Below are positions 56,809-63,840 of a stretch of DNA of 64,000 bases, one piece after another. The notes under the pieces were generated by a model. It saw nothing but the letters and a program-made list of their open reading frames with translations. It ran no database searches and was not told the DNA's origin. The DNA lies in IMG/VR virus record IMGVR_UViG_3300027734_000048, positions 52,567 to 116,566 of that record; one strand, given 5' to 3'. The translations under genes were made by a program, and so were the position numbers. Every line of letters starts with the position of its first letter. The first letter of the stretch is position 1. Origin of the DNA: a virus.

Positions 56809-56925
56809 ATGAAAACAACATATAAGTGTACAGAATGCAAGACAACTATTGCTATTACCACGAAAGTTCACGAATTGCCTGATTCAATCATATGCCCATG
56901 TGAAATGGTAATGCCAAAGGTATGA
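56809..56925 (+). CDS. 38-residue zinc-binding-type peptide
   Basis: MKTTYKCTECKTTIAITTKVHE...ICPCEMVMPKV, CxxC...CxC, a mini zinc ribbon. AGGAG site. ATGA overlap downstream. Confidence 0.68.
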   Translation: MKTTYKCTECKTTIAITTKVHELPDSIICPCEMVMPKV

Positions 56926-57023
56926 TTCTTTATGTTTATTGGATATATGCTATGATAGGTATATCTGCAGTAGCAATAATAGAATCAATGTATCAATATT
57001 TTAAATCATTTAAGGAGAAATAA
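56922..57023 (+). CDS. 33-residue membrane peptide
   Basis: MILYVYWIYAMIGISAVAII..., one transmembrane helix and a short basic tail. TAATG to the sulfotransferase-like gene. Confidence 0.6.
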   Translation: MILYVYWIYAMIGISAVAIIESMYQYFKSFKEK

Positions 57024-57556
57024 TGCACGTAATAATTTCACAACCAAGATCTGGATCAAACTTCATAATTGAAAATGTAAGAAAATTTTCAGATATTACA
57101 ATAGACAAACATCCATATACTCATCTATGGAATAAAGATTTTATAGAAAAAAGGTTTGAAAATAAATACATTTTGGTTATTAGAAAACCAATAGATGTTG
57201 TTGTTTCATCATTAATACATAGTTTTGCAAATAAAGAAGAAGAAGTTCAAATAAATGAAGATGTCTTAATAAAGTCTGCTGCAAGGTATTCAAGACACAT
57301 TGTGCCGTGTTCAATTGACGAAGTGCTTAAGTTTGATTTTAATGATCTAGTATCTCAACCTCATAGAGTTATATCAGCGATTACAGATTTAGACTTCAGT
57401 GATAAAGAGTTAATAGAGCCAGAAGGTCTACATGGATCTTTAAAAATGCACAAAGGCTATGAAGATTCATATAATTTTGCACTAAAACATTCTAGTATTT
57501 TTGATGAAGCAAATATTTTATATGAAGAAGCACTTTTAAAAACTATAAAGTTTTAA
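57023..57556 (+). CDS. Sulfotransferase-like protein (copy 1)
   Basis: A 177-residue protein. Residues 8-14 PRSGSNF match the PAPS 5'-phosphosulfate loop and R54KPID with following VVVSS the 3'-phosphate site. Shares IRxPID and FDFNDLV with 59451-60017. It is shorter than most sulfotransferases (~250-300), so it may be a minimal version or a related nucleotide-binding enzyme. Coupled by TAATG and preceded by GGAG. Converges on 57543-57860. Confidence 0.72.
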   Translation: MHVIISQPRSGSNFIIENVRKFSDITIDKHPYTHLWNKDFIEKRFENKYILVIRKPIDVVVSSLIHSFANKEEEVQINEDVLIKSAARYSRHIVPCSIDEVLKFDFNDLVSQPHRVISAITDLDFSDKELIEPEGLHGSLKMHKGYEDSYNFALKHSSIFDEANILYEEALLKTIKF

Positions 57557-57860
57557 TAGTTTTATTTACTAATCGAATCAATGATTTTTTCTTAATTTGT
57601 TTTGATGAGAATGTTTCAGTGTATCCATTTTGAGGCATATCTTCTTTACTAAGGAATACTGCATGTTTCTTTCTTAGCGTTTGTATTACTAGAGATTCTA
57701 CTGCTCTTGCCTTATCCCGCTCAAAAAAATGCCAATAACAAACCAGTTTCCATCCTTTGGCCCTATGGGATGCAAACCTTTTTCCAGATATATCCGATAT
57801 TCCTATTTTAATTGCACACATACCCTTATGATAAATAATATAAAGAATAGTTTCATCCAC
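57543..57860 (-). CDS. GIY-YIG/T5orf172-like protein
   Basis: A 105-residue protein: ILYIIYHKGMCAIKIGIS..., FASHRAKGWKLV, ARAVESLVIQTLRKKH, and GYTETFS near the end, in the order typical of GIY-YIG-type nuclease-like domains. A catalytic Arg (KRFASHR) and Glu (ESLV) are present. It could be a small phage nuclease. It converges with the sulfotransferase-like gene, overlapping by 14 bp. Confidence 0.7.
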   Translation of the reverse strand: MDETILYIIYHKGMCAIKIGISDISGKRFASHRAKGWKLVCYWHFFERDKARAVESLVIQTLRKKHAVFLSKEDMPQNGYTETFSSKQIKKKSLIRLVNKTIKTL

Positions 57861-57882
57861 GACTTTATGGTATCATATAAGT

Positions 57883-58014
57883 ATGGAAAATCAAGAAAAA
57901 TGCAATCGTTGCGATCTGCCTGCCAAATATAACGATATTGATGAGGTATCAGACGGACAATACGAAGTTGTTGGTTTTTGTCAATGCCATATAACTAACT
58001 ATCTTGTTTCTTAA
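57883..58014 (+). CDS. 43-residue zinc-binding-type protein, leaderless
   Basis: MENQEKCNRCDLPAKYND...GFCQCHITNY, CxxC...CxC. TATCAT, 6 nt, ATG. Confidence 0.65.
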   Translation: MENQEKCNRCDLPAKYNDIDEVSDGQYEVVGFCQCHITNYLVS

Positions 58015-58196
58015 TCTATAGCAACTGCTATATCTGATCCTTCAAAACATGTATTGCAATATGATTTAGGTTGATTGCTGTATCTTTCTCTGTATCCTAC
58101 CAAAACAATCTTACCATCACGATGTAGGTTTAAATATCTGTCATCAATATGACCATAAACAACTGGTATTAACTTATCATTACAAATAGGACACAT
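58011..58196 (-). CDS. Small zinc-ribbon-like protein, leaderless
   Basis: A 61-residue protein, MCPICNDKLIPVVYGHID...SYCNTCFEGSDIA, two CxxC. TACACT, 6 nt, ATG supports start 58196. Confidence 0.7.
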   Translation of the reverse strand: MCPICNDKLIPVVYGHIDDRYLNLHRDGKIVLVGYRERYSNQPKSYCNTCFEGSDIAVAID

Positions 58197-58213
58197 AGTA
58201 ATAGTGTACCATA

Positions 58214-58242
58214 TTGACTTCTTGTACGCTTTAGTATATAAT
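58214..58242 (+). promoter_or_regulatory. Promoter TTGACT-17-TATAAT
   Basis: Divergent from 58011-58196, with AAAGGAGG for the next gene. Confidence 0.82.
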
Positions 58243-58262
58243 AGATATAAAGGAGGTAAGTT

Positions 58263-58352
58263 ATGATTCATTCATTATTTTTGATTCCCGCTTTTATTAT
58301 GGGATATGTAGCATGCTATATTGCTATGACATATAGGGTTGATCAAGATTAA
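58263..58352 (+). CDS. 29-residue membrane peptide
   Basis: MIHSLFLIPAFIMGYVACYIAM..., one transmembrane helix. Strong promoter and AAAGGAGG site make it likely to be real. Confidence 0.65.
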   Translation: MIHSLFLIPAFIMGYVACYIAMTYRVDQD

Positions 58353-58371
58353 AGAGCCAAAGATCTTTCAA

Positions 58372-58461
58372 ATGGACTGGCGTAGTCTTGGTTATTGGCC
58401 TGTCTGGAAAGATGGGAAGAAAGTTTGGGTCCCCAAAGACGATAAACCATCAGATGAATAG
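58372..58461 (+). CDS. 29-residue Trp-rich peptide
   Basis: MDWRSLGYWPVWKDGKKVWV..., charged. No ribosome site; an in-frame TTG at 58339 would extend it by 11 codons and overlap the previous gene. Confidence 0.45.
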   Translation: MDWRSLGYWPVWKDGKKVWVPKDDKPSDE

Positions 58462-58475
58462 GGTATACTGATTAC

Positions 58476-58889
58476 ATGATTAACGAAAAGAGCAATTACT
58501 TTCAATCTGAATCTAAAAGAATTGGGGATGAATTTGAAGAACTTGTTTACCAAGACCTACTTGGTCGTGGATTTAATACTATTGATCGAGATTATTATTT
58601 TGCTGGTTCTGGGTGCGAAGTAGATTTTAGAGTACATTCAGATACTCGTTTTGAATATATAGAGGCAAAGGGCGGAAAAACAGGGGAAGGCAAAAGACCT
58701 GGGGCGCAAAGAACAGATAATGTAAAAAAAGCAATTGCCAATGGTGCTTTAATAAAAACATTTAACGACATATATTATGTTGTTTATTTTTCTGCAAAAC
58801 CTGAAGTTGGAAGTTATTCTGATGAAATGATTAATATTGCACTTAAATATAAAATCATTGATGAGGTTAGGTATCTACAAGATGCATGA
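58476..58889 (+). CDS. PD-(D/E)XK nuclease-like protein
   Basis: A 137-residue protein. N-terminal helix with Glu19-Glu21 area (GDEFEELVYQDLLGRGF), GCEVDFRV (Asp50) and YIEAKGG (Glu63-x-Lys65), then a KRPGAQRTDNVKKA motif. This is the restriction-endonuclease fold core. It might degrade host DNA or resolve phage DNA. Leaderless (TATACT, 6 nt, ATG). Confidence 0.8.
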   Translation: MINEKSNYFQSESKRIGDEFEELVYQDLLGRGFNTIDRDYYFAGSGCEVDFRVHSDTRFEYIEAKGGKTGEGKRPGAQRTDNVKKAIANGALIKTFNDIYYVVYFSAKPEVGSYSDEMINIALKYKIIDEVRYLQDA

Positions 58890-59454
58890 CATTAAAATTA
58901 GTGGAACAGATAACAAAAATATAGTTATTGCAAAAAATTGTTTTTCAAAAGAAGATCTAACAAATGAGTCTGCTGTTTTGCAAGTAATCATTGGATCTCT
59001 AACTGCTAAATATAAAGATTTTTCTTTTAGTCTTGAAAGTTCTGATGATTTACCAAACTGGGTAAATGTATTGTTGCCACTAAAAGGATTTAGAATAAAC
59101 TTCAACTCTACTCCCAAGGTATCTCATGATGCAGACGAGGGAGATTTTTTAACTTTTCCATCTGAAATTGGTTTTATGATATCGGATCAATATAATACTA
59201 ATCAATTAACTAAACAATATAAAATATACTATTACCCTAAAATTAAAAAACAAGATGGTAAAAATAAATATAGCATTAAGGCAACCCTTCAAGATAACTA
59301 CAATATAGATATTTATGCAGACAGTGAAGAAGAAGCATTGCAAAAAGCATACAATATACCGCTGCCAGAATGGAATCATGAAGAGATAAACGATAAACCA
59401 GAAAAAATGAAAATAATTAGATGGTCACGATGGGGAAACTTTAAAATAATATGA
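58882..59454 (+). CDS. Unrecognised protein in modification island
   Basis: A 190-residue, lysine-rich alpha/beta protein (MHDIKISGTDNKNIVIAKN..., CFSKEDLTNESAV). Start overlaps the nuclease stop (ATGCATGA) and it is coupled by ATGA to the second sulfotransferase-like gene. No motif recognised. Confidence 0.72.
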   Translation: MHDIKISGTDNKNIVIAKNCFSKEDLTNESAVLQVIIGSLTAKYKDFSFSLESSDDLPNWVNVLLPLKGFRINFNSTPKVSHDADEGDFLTFPSEIGFMISDQYNTNQLTKQYKIYYYPKIKKQDGKNKYSIKATLQDNYNIDIYADSEEEALQKAYNIPLPEWNHEEINDKPEKMKIIRWSRWGNFKII

Positions 59455-60017
59455 AATCAAAACAAATTCATCTAAGTTATTATCCAAGATCTGGAACAAC
59501 ATTTTTTATAAAAAATTCTAAGATATTATTTCCAAGCAGCCTTATTGTTTCATATGCAACAGGAAATGGTATTCAAAAATTTTTAAATAATAAAAGTTTG
59601 TTTCATTTTTCAATAATTAGAAATCCAATTGATTTGATATCTTCTGAAGTAACATTAGAGATGATGAAAAATGTAGAAAGTGTAAATAGAATTGAATATA
59701 GATCAATAAAGCGTATAGACTTGCTGGAAAATTTTTATAATTCAATAAAAGAAAACGAACATGTAAGTATATTTGATTTTAATGATTTAGTTTTAAAACC
59801 CAAAGAACTTTTTAGTTATTTGGCAAAAAATAATGATGTTCAATTAAACAATAAAGATATTGTAAAGGTTAGTCCCATGCCAAATGTTTTTTTTGCATCT
59901 GCAAAAGAAGTTGAAAGTTATGAAAAGGTAAGGGATGTCATTTTAAACAATGTAGACTTATACAAAATTAATAAAATGTATGATGAATTAATTAATAAAA
60001 AATTTGCTATAAGTTGA
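59451..60017 (+). CDS. Sulfotransferase-like protein (copy 2)
   Basis: A 188-residue protein. YYPRSGTTFFI (residues 10-20) is a textbook 5'-phosphosulfate loop; IIRNPIDLISS (55-65) the 3'-phosphate site; FDFNDLVLKP at 108-117 is shared with copy 1. The catalytic base is not obvious. Sulfation of a glycan, lipid or protein is a reasonable guess; the acceptor is unknown. Confidence 0.76.
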   Translation: MKSKQIHLSYYPRSGTTFFIKNSKILFPSSLIVSYATGNGIQKFLNNKSLFHFSIIRNPIDLISSEVTLEMMKNVESVNRIEYRSIKRIDLLENFYNSIKENEHVSIFDFNDLVLKPKELFSYLAKNNDVQLNNKDIVKVSPMPNVFFASAKEVESYEKVRDVILNNVDLYKINKMYDELINKKFAIS

Positions 60018-60042
60018 CTTAACAACTGATTTGATGTATACT
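60014..60042 (+). promoter_or_regulatory. Promoter TTGACT-17-TATACT, leaderless
   Basis: -35 overlaps the sulfotransferase stop codon; the ATG of the next gene is 6 nt beyond the -10. Confidence 0.82.
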
Positions 60043-60048
60043 AATTAC

Positions 60049-60192
60049 ATGGTAAAAGAAATCAATATTGAAGATATTCCAGATAACATTAAAGACAAAA
60101 TAATTAAAAATTATTTAATTAGATATTATCATTGGACAATTGGATGCTTTTCTTTTCTTGTTGGCATATTGCTTGGCATACTAATATCTTAA
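60049..60192 (+). CDS. 47-residue tail-anchored membrane protein
   Basis: MVKEINIEDIPDNIKDKII..., with a C-terminal transmembrane helix (CFSFLVGILLGILIS). Leaderless. It sits right before the tRNA cluster. Confidence 0.7.
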   Translation: MVKEINIEDIPDNIKDKIIKNYLIRYYHWTIGCFSFLVGILLGILIS

Positions 60193-60198
60193 TTACAG

Positions 60199-60272
60199 GC
60201 ACCAGTAGCCAAGTTGGTTAAGGCCCCGAACTCATAATTCGGTTATCGTAGGTTCGAGTCCTACCTGGTGTA
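60199..60272 (+). tRNA. tRNA (CAT): Met or Ile2
   Basis: Acceptor GCACCAG/CTGGTGT, anticodon loop CTCATAA (CAT), T arm TAGGTTCGAGTCCTA. Whether it reads Met or, after lysidine modification, Ile AUA cannot be told by eye; a separate Ile (TAT) is next to it. Confidence 0.93.
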
Positions 60273-60276
60273 CTAC

Positions 60277-60350
60277 ACATCTGTAACTCAGTTGGTTAGA
60301 GTACCTGCCTTATATGCAGAGAGCCGAAGGTTCAAGTCCTTCCAGATGTA
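60277..60350 (+). tRNA. tRNA-Ile (TAT)
   Basis: Acceptor ACATCTG/CAGATGT, anticodon loop CTTATAT (TAT) with one mismatch (C-A) at the top of the stem, normal T arm. Reads the rare codon ATA. Confidence 0.88.
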
Positions 60351-60372
60351 CGATACAATTAAATAGAGTATT

Positions 60373-60443
60373 GCGGATGTTGCATATTGGTAGTGCCTCT
60401 GCCTTCCAAGCAGAAGGGGTGAGTTCGATTCTCATCATCCGCT
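60373..60443 (+). tRNA. tRNA-Gly (TCC)
   Basis: Acceptor GCGGATG/CATCCGC, anticodon loop CTTCCAA (TCC), T loop TTCGATT. Confidence 0.94.
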
Positions 60444-60447
60444 CCAA

Positions 60448-60520
60448 GTCCCCATGGTCTAGAGGCCTAGGACTCCACCCTTTCACGGTGGCAACACGGG
60501 TTCGAATCCCGTTGGGGATA
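60448..60520 (+). tRNA. tRNA-Glu (TTC)
   Basis: Acceptor GTCCCCA/TGGGGAT, stem CCACC/GGTGG with loop CTTTCAC (TTC), T arm ACGGGTTCGAATCCCGT. Confidence 0.94.
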
Positions 60521-60529
60521 CAATATCAT

Positions 60530-60603
60530 TCCTAGATCGTCTAACGGCAGGACAGGGGCCTTTGAAGCCCTTAATCGTGGTTCGAATCCATGTCTGGGAG
60601 CCA
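60530..60603 (+). tRNA. tRNA-Gln (TTG)
   Basis: Acceptor TCCTAGA/TCTGGGA, anticodon loop CTTTGAA (TTG), T loop TTCGAAT. CCA appears encoded at 60601-60603, unlike its neighbours, directly next to the following tRNA. Confidence 0.92.
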
Positions 60604-60604
60604 G

Positions 60605-60675
60605 GGGCCTAAAGCATTAAAGTGATGCTCAGGACTTTTAATCCTGAGAAGAAGGAGCATTACCTTCTAGGCCTA
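60605..60675 (+). tRNA. tRNA-Lys (TTT)-like, atypical loops
   Basis: All stems pair: acceptor GGGCCTA/TAGGCCT, D stem GCAT/ATGC, anticodon stem CAGGA/TCCTG with loop CTTTTAA (TTT), T stem GAAGG/CCTTC. But the D loop (TAAAGTG) lacks GG and the T loop is AGCATTA instead of TTCGAAT. Either a functional degenerate tRNA or a decoy or pseudo-tRNA. Confidence 0.7.
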
Positions 60676-60679
60676 CTAC

Positions 60680-60752
60680 ACCTCTGTAGTTCAGTGGACA
60701 GAACGATGGACTTCTAAGCCATGCGTCGCAGGTTCGATTCCTGCCAGGGGTA
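60680..60752 (+). tRNA. tRNA-Arg (TCT)
   Basis: Acceptor ACCTCTG/CAGGGGT, anticodon loop CTTCTAA (TCT) with one mismatch next to the loop (A-G), T loop TTCGATT. Reads AGA, frequent in AT-rich phage genes. Confidence 0.9.
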
Positions 60753-60781
60753 CAACATGGTATACTTTTAATGGAGGGCAT

Positions 60782-61483
60782 ATGCCAAAAATACCAGTAA
60801 ATGGATTTAATAATGATGGAAGTCTTAAAAAATTACAAGATGATCAAATTGAGCATACCCCATTAATATCTCAGAATCAGTTAAATAATGCAAAAATATT
60901 TTCTTCTAGAGAAGAATACATAAAGCATTTACCTAAAAATATTAAATATATGGAGATTGGTGTTTCTTGGGGATATTATTCAAAACTAATAGCCGATATA
61001 TGTGAACCAAATGAGATATGGCTTTTAGATAGATATTCAATTGACTCAAGATGTTGGAGTTGGATTAGAACTGGATCCTGTCAATGCGAGCCAACAAAGC
61101 ATACAATTCTTTTTACACCAGAAACCCATGAAAAATATATTAAAGATGAATTTTCTAAATATAAAAATGTCTACATTATTAAGGGAGAAGCAGAAAATAC
61201 TTTGCCAAACCAAGATAAAGATTTTGATTATATATATTTTGATACACACAACGATAGAGAACATACAAAGATAATGCTTGATGAAATATCAAAGCATGTC
61301 AAAGTTGGTGGAATAATTGGAATAAATGACTATTTAATTTATGACGGAATGAATTGGGATGATTTTTATGGAACTTATTTTTCTGTTAATTGGTTCTTAA
61401 ATAATAATAAAAATTGGTCTGTTAAAGCATTGGCTTTACAAAACTATAGTTTTAATGATATATATCTTACAAAGGATTTTTAA
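60782..61483 (+). CDS. SAM-dependent methyltransferase, class I
   Basis: A 233-residue protein. Motif I KYMEIGVSWGYYSK (residues 55-68), IWLLDRY (79-85, acidic residue for SAM ribose), DFDYIYFDTHNDREHT (147-162), KVGGIIGINDY. It resembles Methyltransf_24-type O-methyltransferases acting on sugars or small molecules. GGAGG start. Its stop overlaps the next gene (TAATG). Confidence 0.85.
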   Translation: MPKIPVNGFNNDGSLKKLQDDQIEHTPLISQNQLNNAKIFSSREEYIKHLPKNIKYMEIGVSWGYYSKLIADICEPNEIWLLDRYSIDSRCWSWIRTGSCQCEPTKHTILFTPETHEKYIKDEFSKYKNVYIIKGEAENTLPNQDKDFDYIYFDTHNDREHTKIMLDEISKHVKVGGIIGINDYLIYDGMNWDDFYGTYFSVNWFLNNNKNWSVKALALQNYSFNDIYLTKDF

Positions 61484-62373
61484 TGATAGAAAACTATGAT
61501 TTAAAAAATAAAGTTTATTTAAATGCAAACGACATATTTAATTATGAGTTTGATATAACTTGGATGAATATGCAGGAGCATCAAGGTAACAGGAATTATA
61601 CACTTCTGCCAATAGAAAGAGCCGAAGATGATTTTACTATACAATATAATTTTAATAAAGATGGTTTTAGATCAGATGATTTTACAGATAAACATACCCC
61701 AGGCAAGCACATACTTTTTGCTGGTTGCTCACAAACTGAAGGGGTTGGAAGTTCATTAGATACTGTTTGGTCAAAGATGCTTCATGATAAACTTCAATTA
61801 AATAACTTAACAGATGGCTTTTATTCTATTGCTAGATCTGGCTATGGGTGGCAAAAAATAATTGCAAACTTTATGGCATATTCAAAAAAATATGGATTTC
61901 CAGACTATCTTTTTGTTTTAATGCCTAATATAACCAGACATTTTATTTGGCACAATAATGATTATCTATATATTCAAAGATATAAAGATGATGGAAATAT
62001 AAATGAACCTGAACCAAAAAGTATTGTAGATGATCAACCAGCAACAATTGAAGATTATCACGAAGAGTTTTTAAATTTTTCATTAGGTTGGAAAATTTTT
62101 ATAGAATATTGCAAAAAAAACAATGTTAAAATTTTATGGTCTACATGGGATTATTCAGATAATCATAACATAAAATTATTTAATCAGCATGAAGATTTTT
62201 TTGAAATGAATCATGAAGAGTATATGAAGATGATAAAAGATAAAAGACCAAACGGAATTTTAGAAAGATATGATATTAAAAGAAGGGACGGTCATGCTGG
62301 TGTTTTATCTCACGAGTATTGGTTGAATTCTTTTGTAAAAGAATTAAGGAGGTTTGGCATTGAAATTAATTAA
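61483..62373 (+). CDS. SGNH/GDSL hydrolase-like protein (copy 2)
   Basis: A 296-residue protein. HILFAGCSQTEGVGSS puts Ser83 at the nucleophile place. Central DYLFVLMPNITRHFIWHNN aligns with KVLFCLFPSLARMNV of copy 1. Late RRDGHAGVLSHEYW holds the Asp/His pair typical of SGNH block V. Coupled to the methyltransferase and followed by a 28-residue basic peptide gene. Confidence 0.82.
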   Translation: MIENYDLKNKVYLNANDIFNYEFDITWMNMQEHQGNRNYTLLPIERAEDDFTIQYNFNKDGFRSDDFTDKHTPGKHILFAGCSQTEGVGSSLDTVWSKMLHDKLQLNNLTDGFYSIARSGYGWQKIIANFMAYSKKYGFPDYLFVLMPNITRHFIWHNNDYLYIQRYKDDGNINEPEPKSIVDDQPATIEDYHEEFLNFSLGWKIFIEYCKKNNVKILWSTWDYSDNHNIKLFNQHEDFFEMNHEEYMKMIKDKRPNGILERYDIKRRDGHAGVLSHEYWLNSFVKELRRFGIEIN

Positions 62374-62446
62374 TAAAATAATTGTTTGGTACAGATTTAA
62401 AAAAATAGAAAAACAGATCAAAAAACAAGAAAAATATATATATTAA
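62360..62446 (+). CDS. 28-residue basic peptide after SGNH gene (copy 2)
   Basis: TTG start with a perfect AAGGAGG 7 nt upstream. MKLINKIIVWYRFKK..., hydrophobic start, Lys-rich body and Tyr end, very like the peptide after copy 1. Overlaps the SGNH gene by 14 nt. Confidence 0.62.
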   Translation: MKLINKIIVWYRFKKIEKQIKKQEKYIY

Positions 62447-62593
62447 TTATCTTTCAGATTTTGGTTTTAACTGTGTTGTTCGATCAAAATAGCGTTCAAT
62501 CTTTGATTTGATAGTTCCATCTTTACGCATCTTAACAATCCAACCATCTTTGATTTGAGTATCATTAAATGATCCAGCCTTTTTCTTTGGCAT
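62447..62593 (-). CDS. 48-residue basic protein
   Basis: MPKKKAGSFNDTQIKDGWIVKMRKDGTIKS..., strongly basic. TAATG coupling to the upstream 415-residue gene. Ends exactly where the opposite-strand peptide gene ends. Could be a small DNA- or capsid-binding protein. Confidence 0.7.
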   Translation of the reverse strand: MPKKKAGSFNDTQIKDGWIVKMRKDGTIKSKIERYFDRTTQLKPKSER

Positions 62594-63840
62594 TATATGA
62601 AGTACCTTTCACTTGTATGTTTAGTATAATCTTTTCCAAAATCAGCAAACAATGCTTTATCTTTTTCACGATTAACAATTGATCTTGACCATGAAAATCC
62701 TGAGTCTCCACCCCATGCTAACCACATTATGTATCCATTAGAAGGATTGGCAGTGTTTCCCCAATCCTTACCCTTCTTGTCTACTTCATGGCGTGAGAAG
62801 TATGAATACATTCTCTTAACAGTACTAAGAGATAATGATTCTCCTCTTGCTAACTGCCCTGCACGAGTCCAGCCAACTGCAGTTCCTGCACCGTTAGCCT
62901 TTCCATCTTCCTTAAACTTAATTGCTCTACGAGCAGCAGATCTTGCTCCTGCTGGTGGTGAGTATCCTTCAGCCTTAGACATCTTTTCTGTATCTTCATA
63001 GTCTTCTAAACTAATGTTTGGCATGTTAATTCTACTTATATCAGACATCAAAGCACCAATAGAGTAAGGTGTGTAGTAGTATGTTCCATCTTCTTCTTCA
63101 AGCATTCTAACTGCAACTGCTGGATTATCTGGAGTAGACTCAACAGAATAAGGATTTCCTGGCTGACCATATGTTCCGCCTTCAATCATGACATGCTCTA
63201 CTTGACCAACAACTGGACCTTCAGTTGTCATTGCAATAACAAAATCTCCTTCAACTATTGGTGCATCCATTTTTGTTACTGGAATACAATTAGGAACCAT
63301 TCTGCCATTATCTCCTGGCTTCATACCTCTTTGTGTATACCCTTCCCAACAAGGATCTGCTTTACCAATTTGTGCATCATACATAGCCATTTGTGTTTCT
63401 GCATCTGTTCCATTTTGACAATCTGGACAATTTGAACATTGAATATTTTGTTCTAGACATGTTTCACATTCGCAGTGCTCATATGTTGGTGTAGGCATAA
63501 TAGGGTTTGTTGCTATTTCTGAATCAGACTTAATAGTCCAAATATCAACAACACGCTTATCGTGTATTCCGCCACCAATCTGTCTTCCAAAACTATATCC
63601 AATTTGTGGCTTTTTCATTCCTACAGATGAATTAATTGATGAAGATGGATTTTCTTGAGTTGTTGATGTTTCAATTGAAGCCTCACCTTTATTTGCATCT
63701 GCAACATTTGCATATAATGCACCAAGTTGCTCTTTTGCATTTGCTTCTGTTGGATGACAGCCTGCAACATGCCCAGCATCACTTACTACTGGATATCCAG
63801 AACAGCCGTTAGATCCTTTATCGCCAATATGATAAGGCAT
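62593..63840 (-). CDS. Phage head/morphogenesis-type protein
   Basis: A 415-residue protein with three modules: an N-terminal GCSGYPVVSDAGHVAGCHP motif; a central Cys-rich part (HCECETCLEQ, CSNCPDCQNG) and DPCWEGYTQRGMKPGDNGRMVPNC, known from phage capsid-associated proteins; and a C-terminal GARSAARRAIKFK...GWTRAGQLARGE...MYSYFSRHEVDKKG domain, seen at the ends of phage capsid or prohead proteins. Its exact role is unclear. TAATG overlaps link it to genes on both sides. Confidence 0.72.
   Translation of the reverse strand: MPYHIGDKGSNGCSGYPVVSDAGHVAGCHPTEANAKEQLGALYANVADANKGEASIETSTTQENPSSSINSSVGMKKPQIGYSFGRQIGGGIHDKRVVDIWTIKSDSEIATNPIMPTPTYEHCECETCLEQNIQCSNCPDCQNGTDAETQMAMYDAQIGKADPCWEGYTQRGMKPGDNGRMVPNCIPVTKMDAPIVEGDFVIAMTTEGPVVGQVEHVMIEGGTYGQPGNPYSVESTPDNPAVAVRMLEEEDGTYYYTPYSIGALMSDISRINMPNISLEDYEDTEKMSKAEGYSPPAGARSAARRAIKFKEDGKANGAGTAVGWTRAGQLARGESLSLSTVKRMYSYFSRHEVDKKGKDWGNTANPSNGYIMWLAWGGDSGFSWSRSIVNREKDKALFADFGKDYTKHTSERYFI

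Noticed and set aside
60314-60535. Open frame across the tRNA cluster
   Set aside because: It overlaps three tRNA genes on the same strand.
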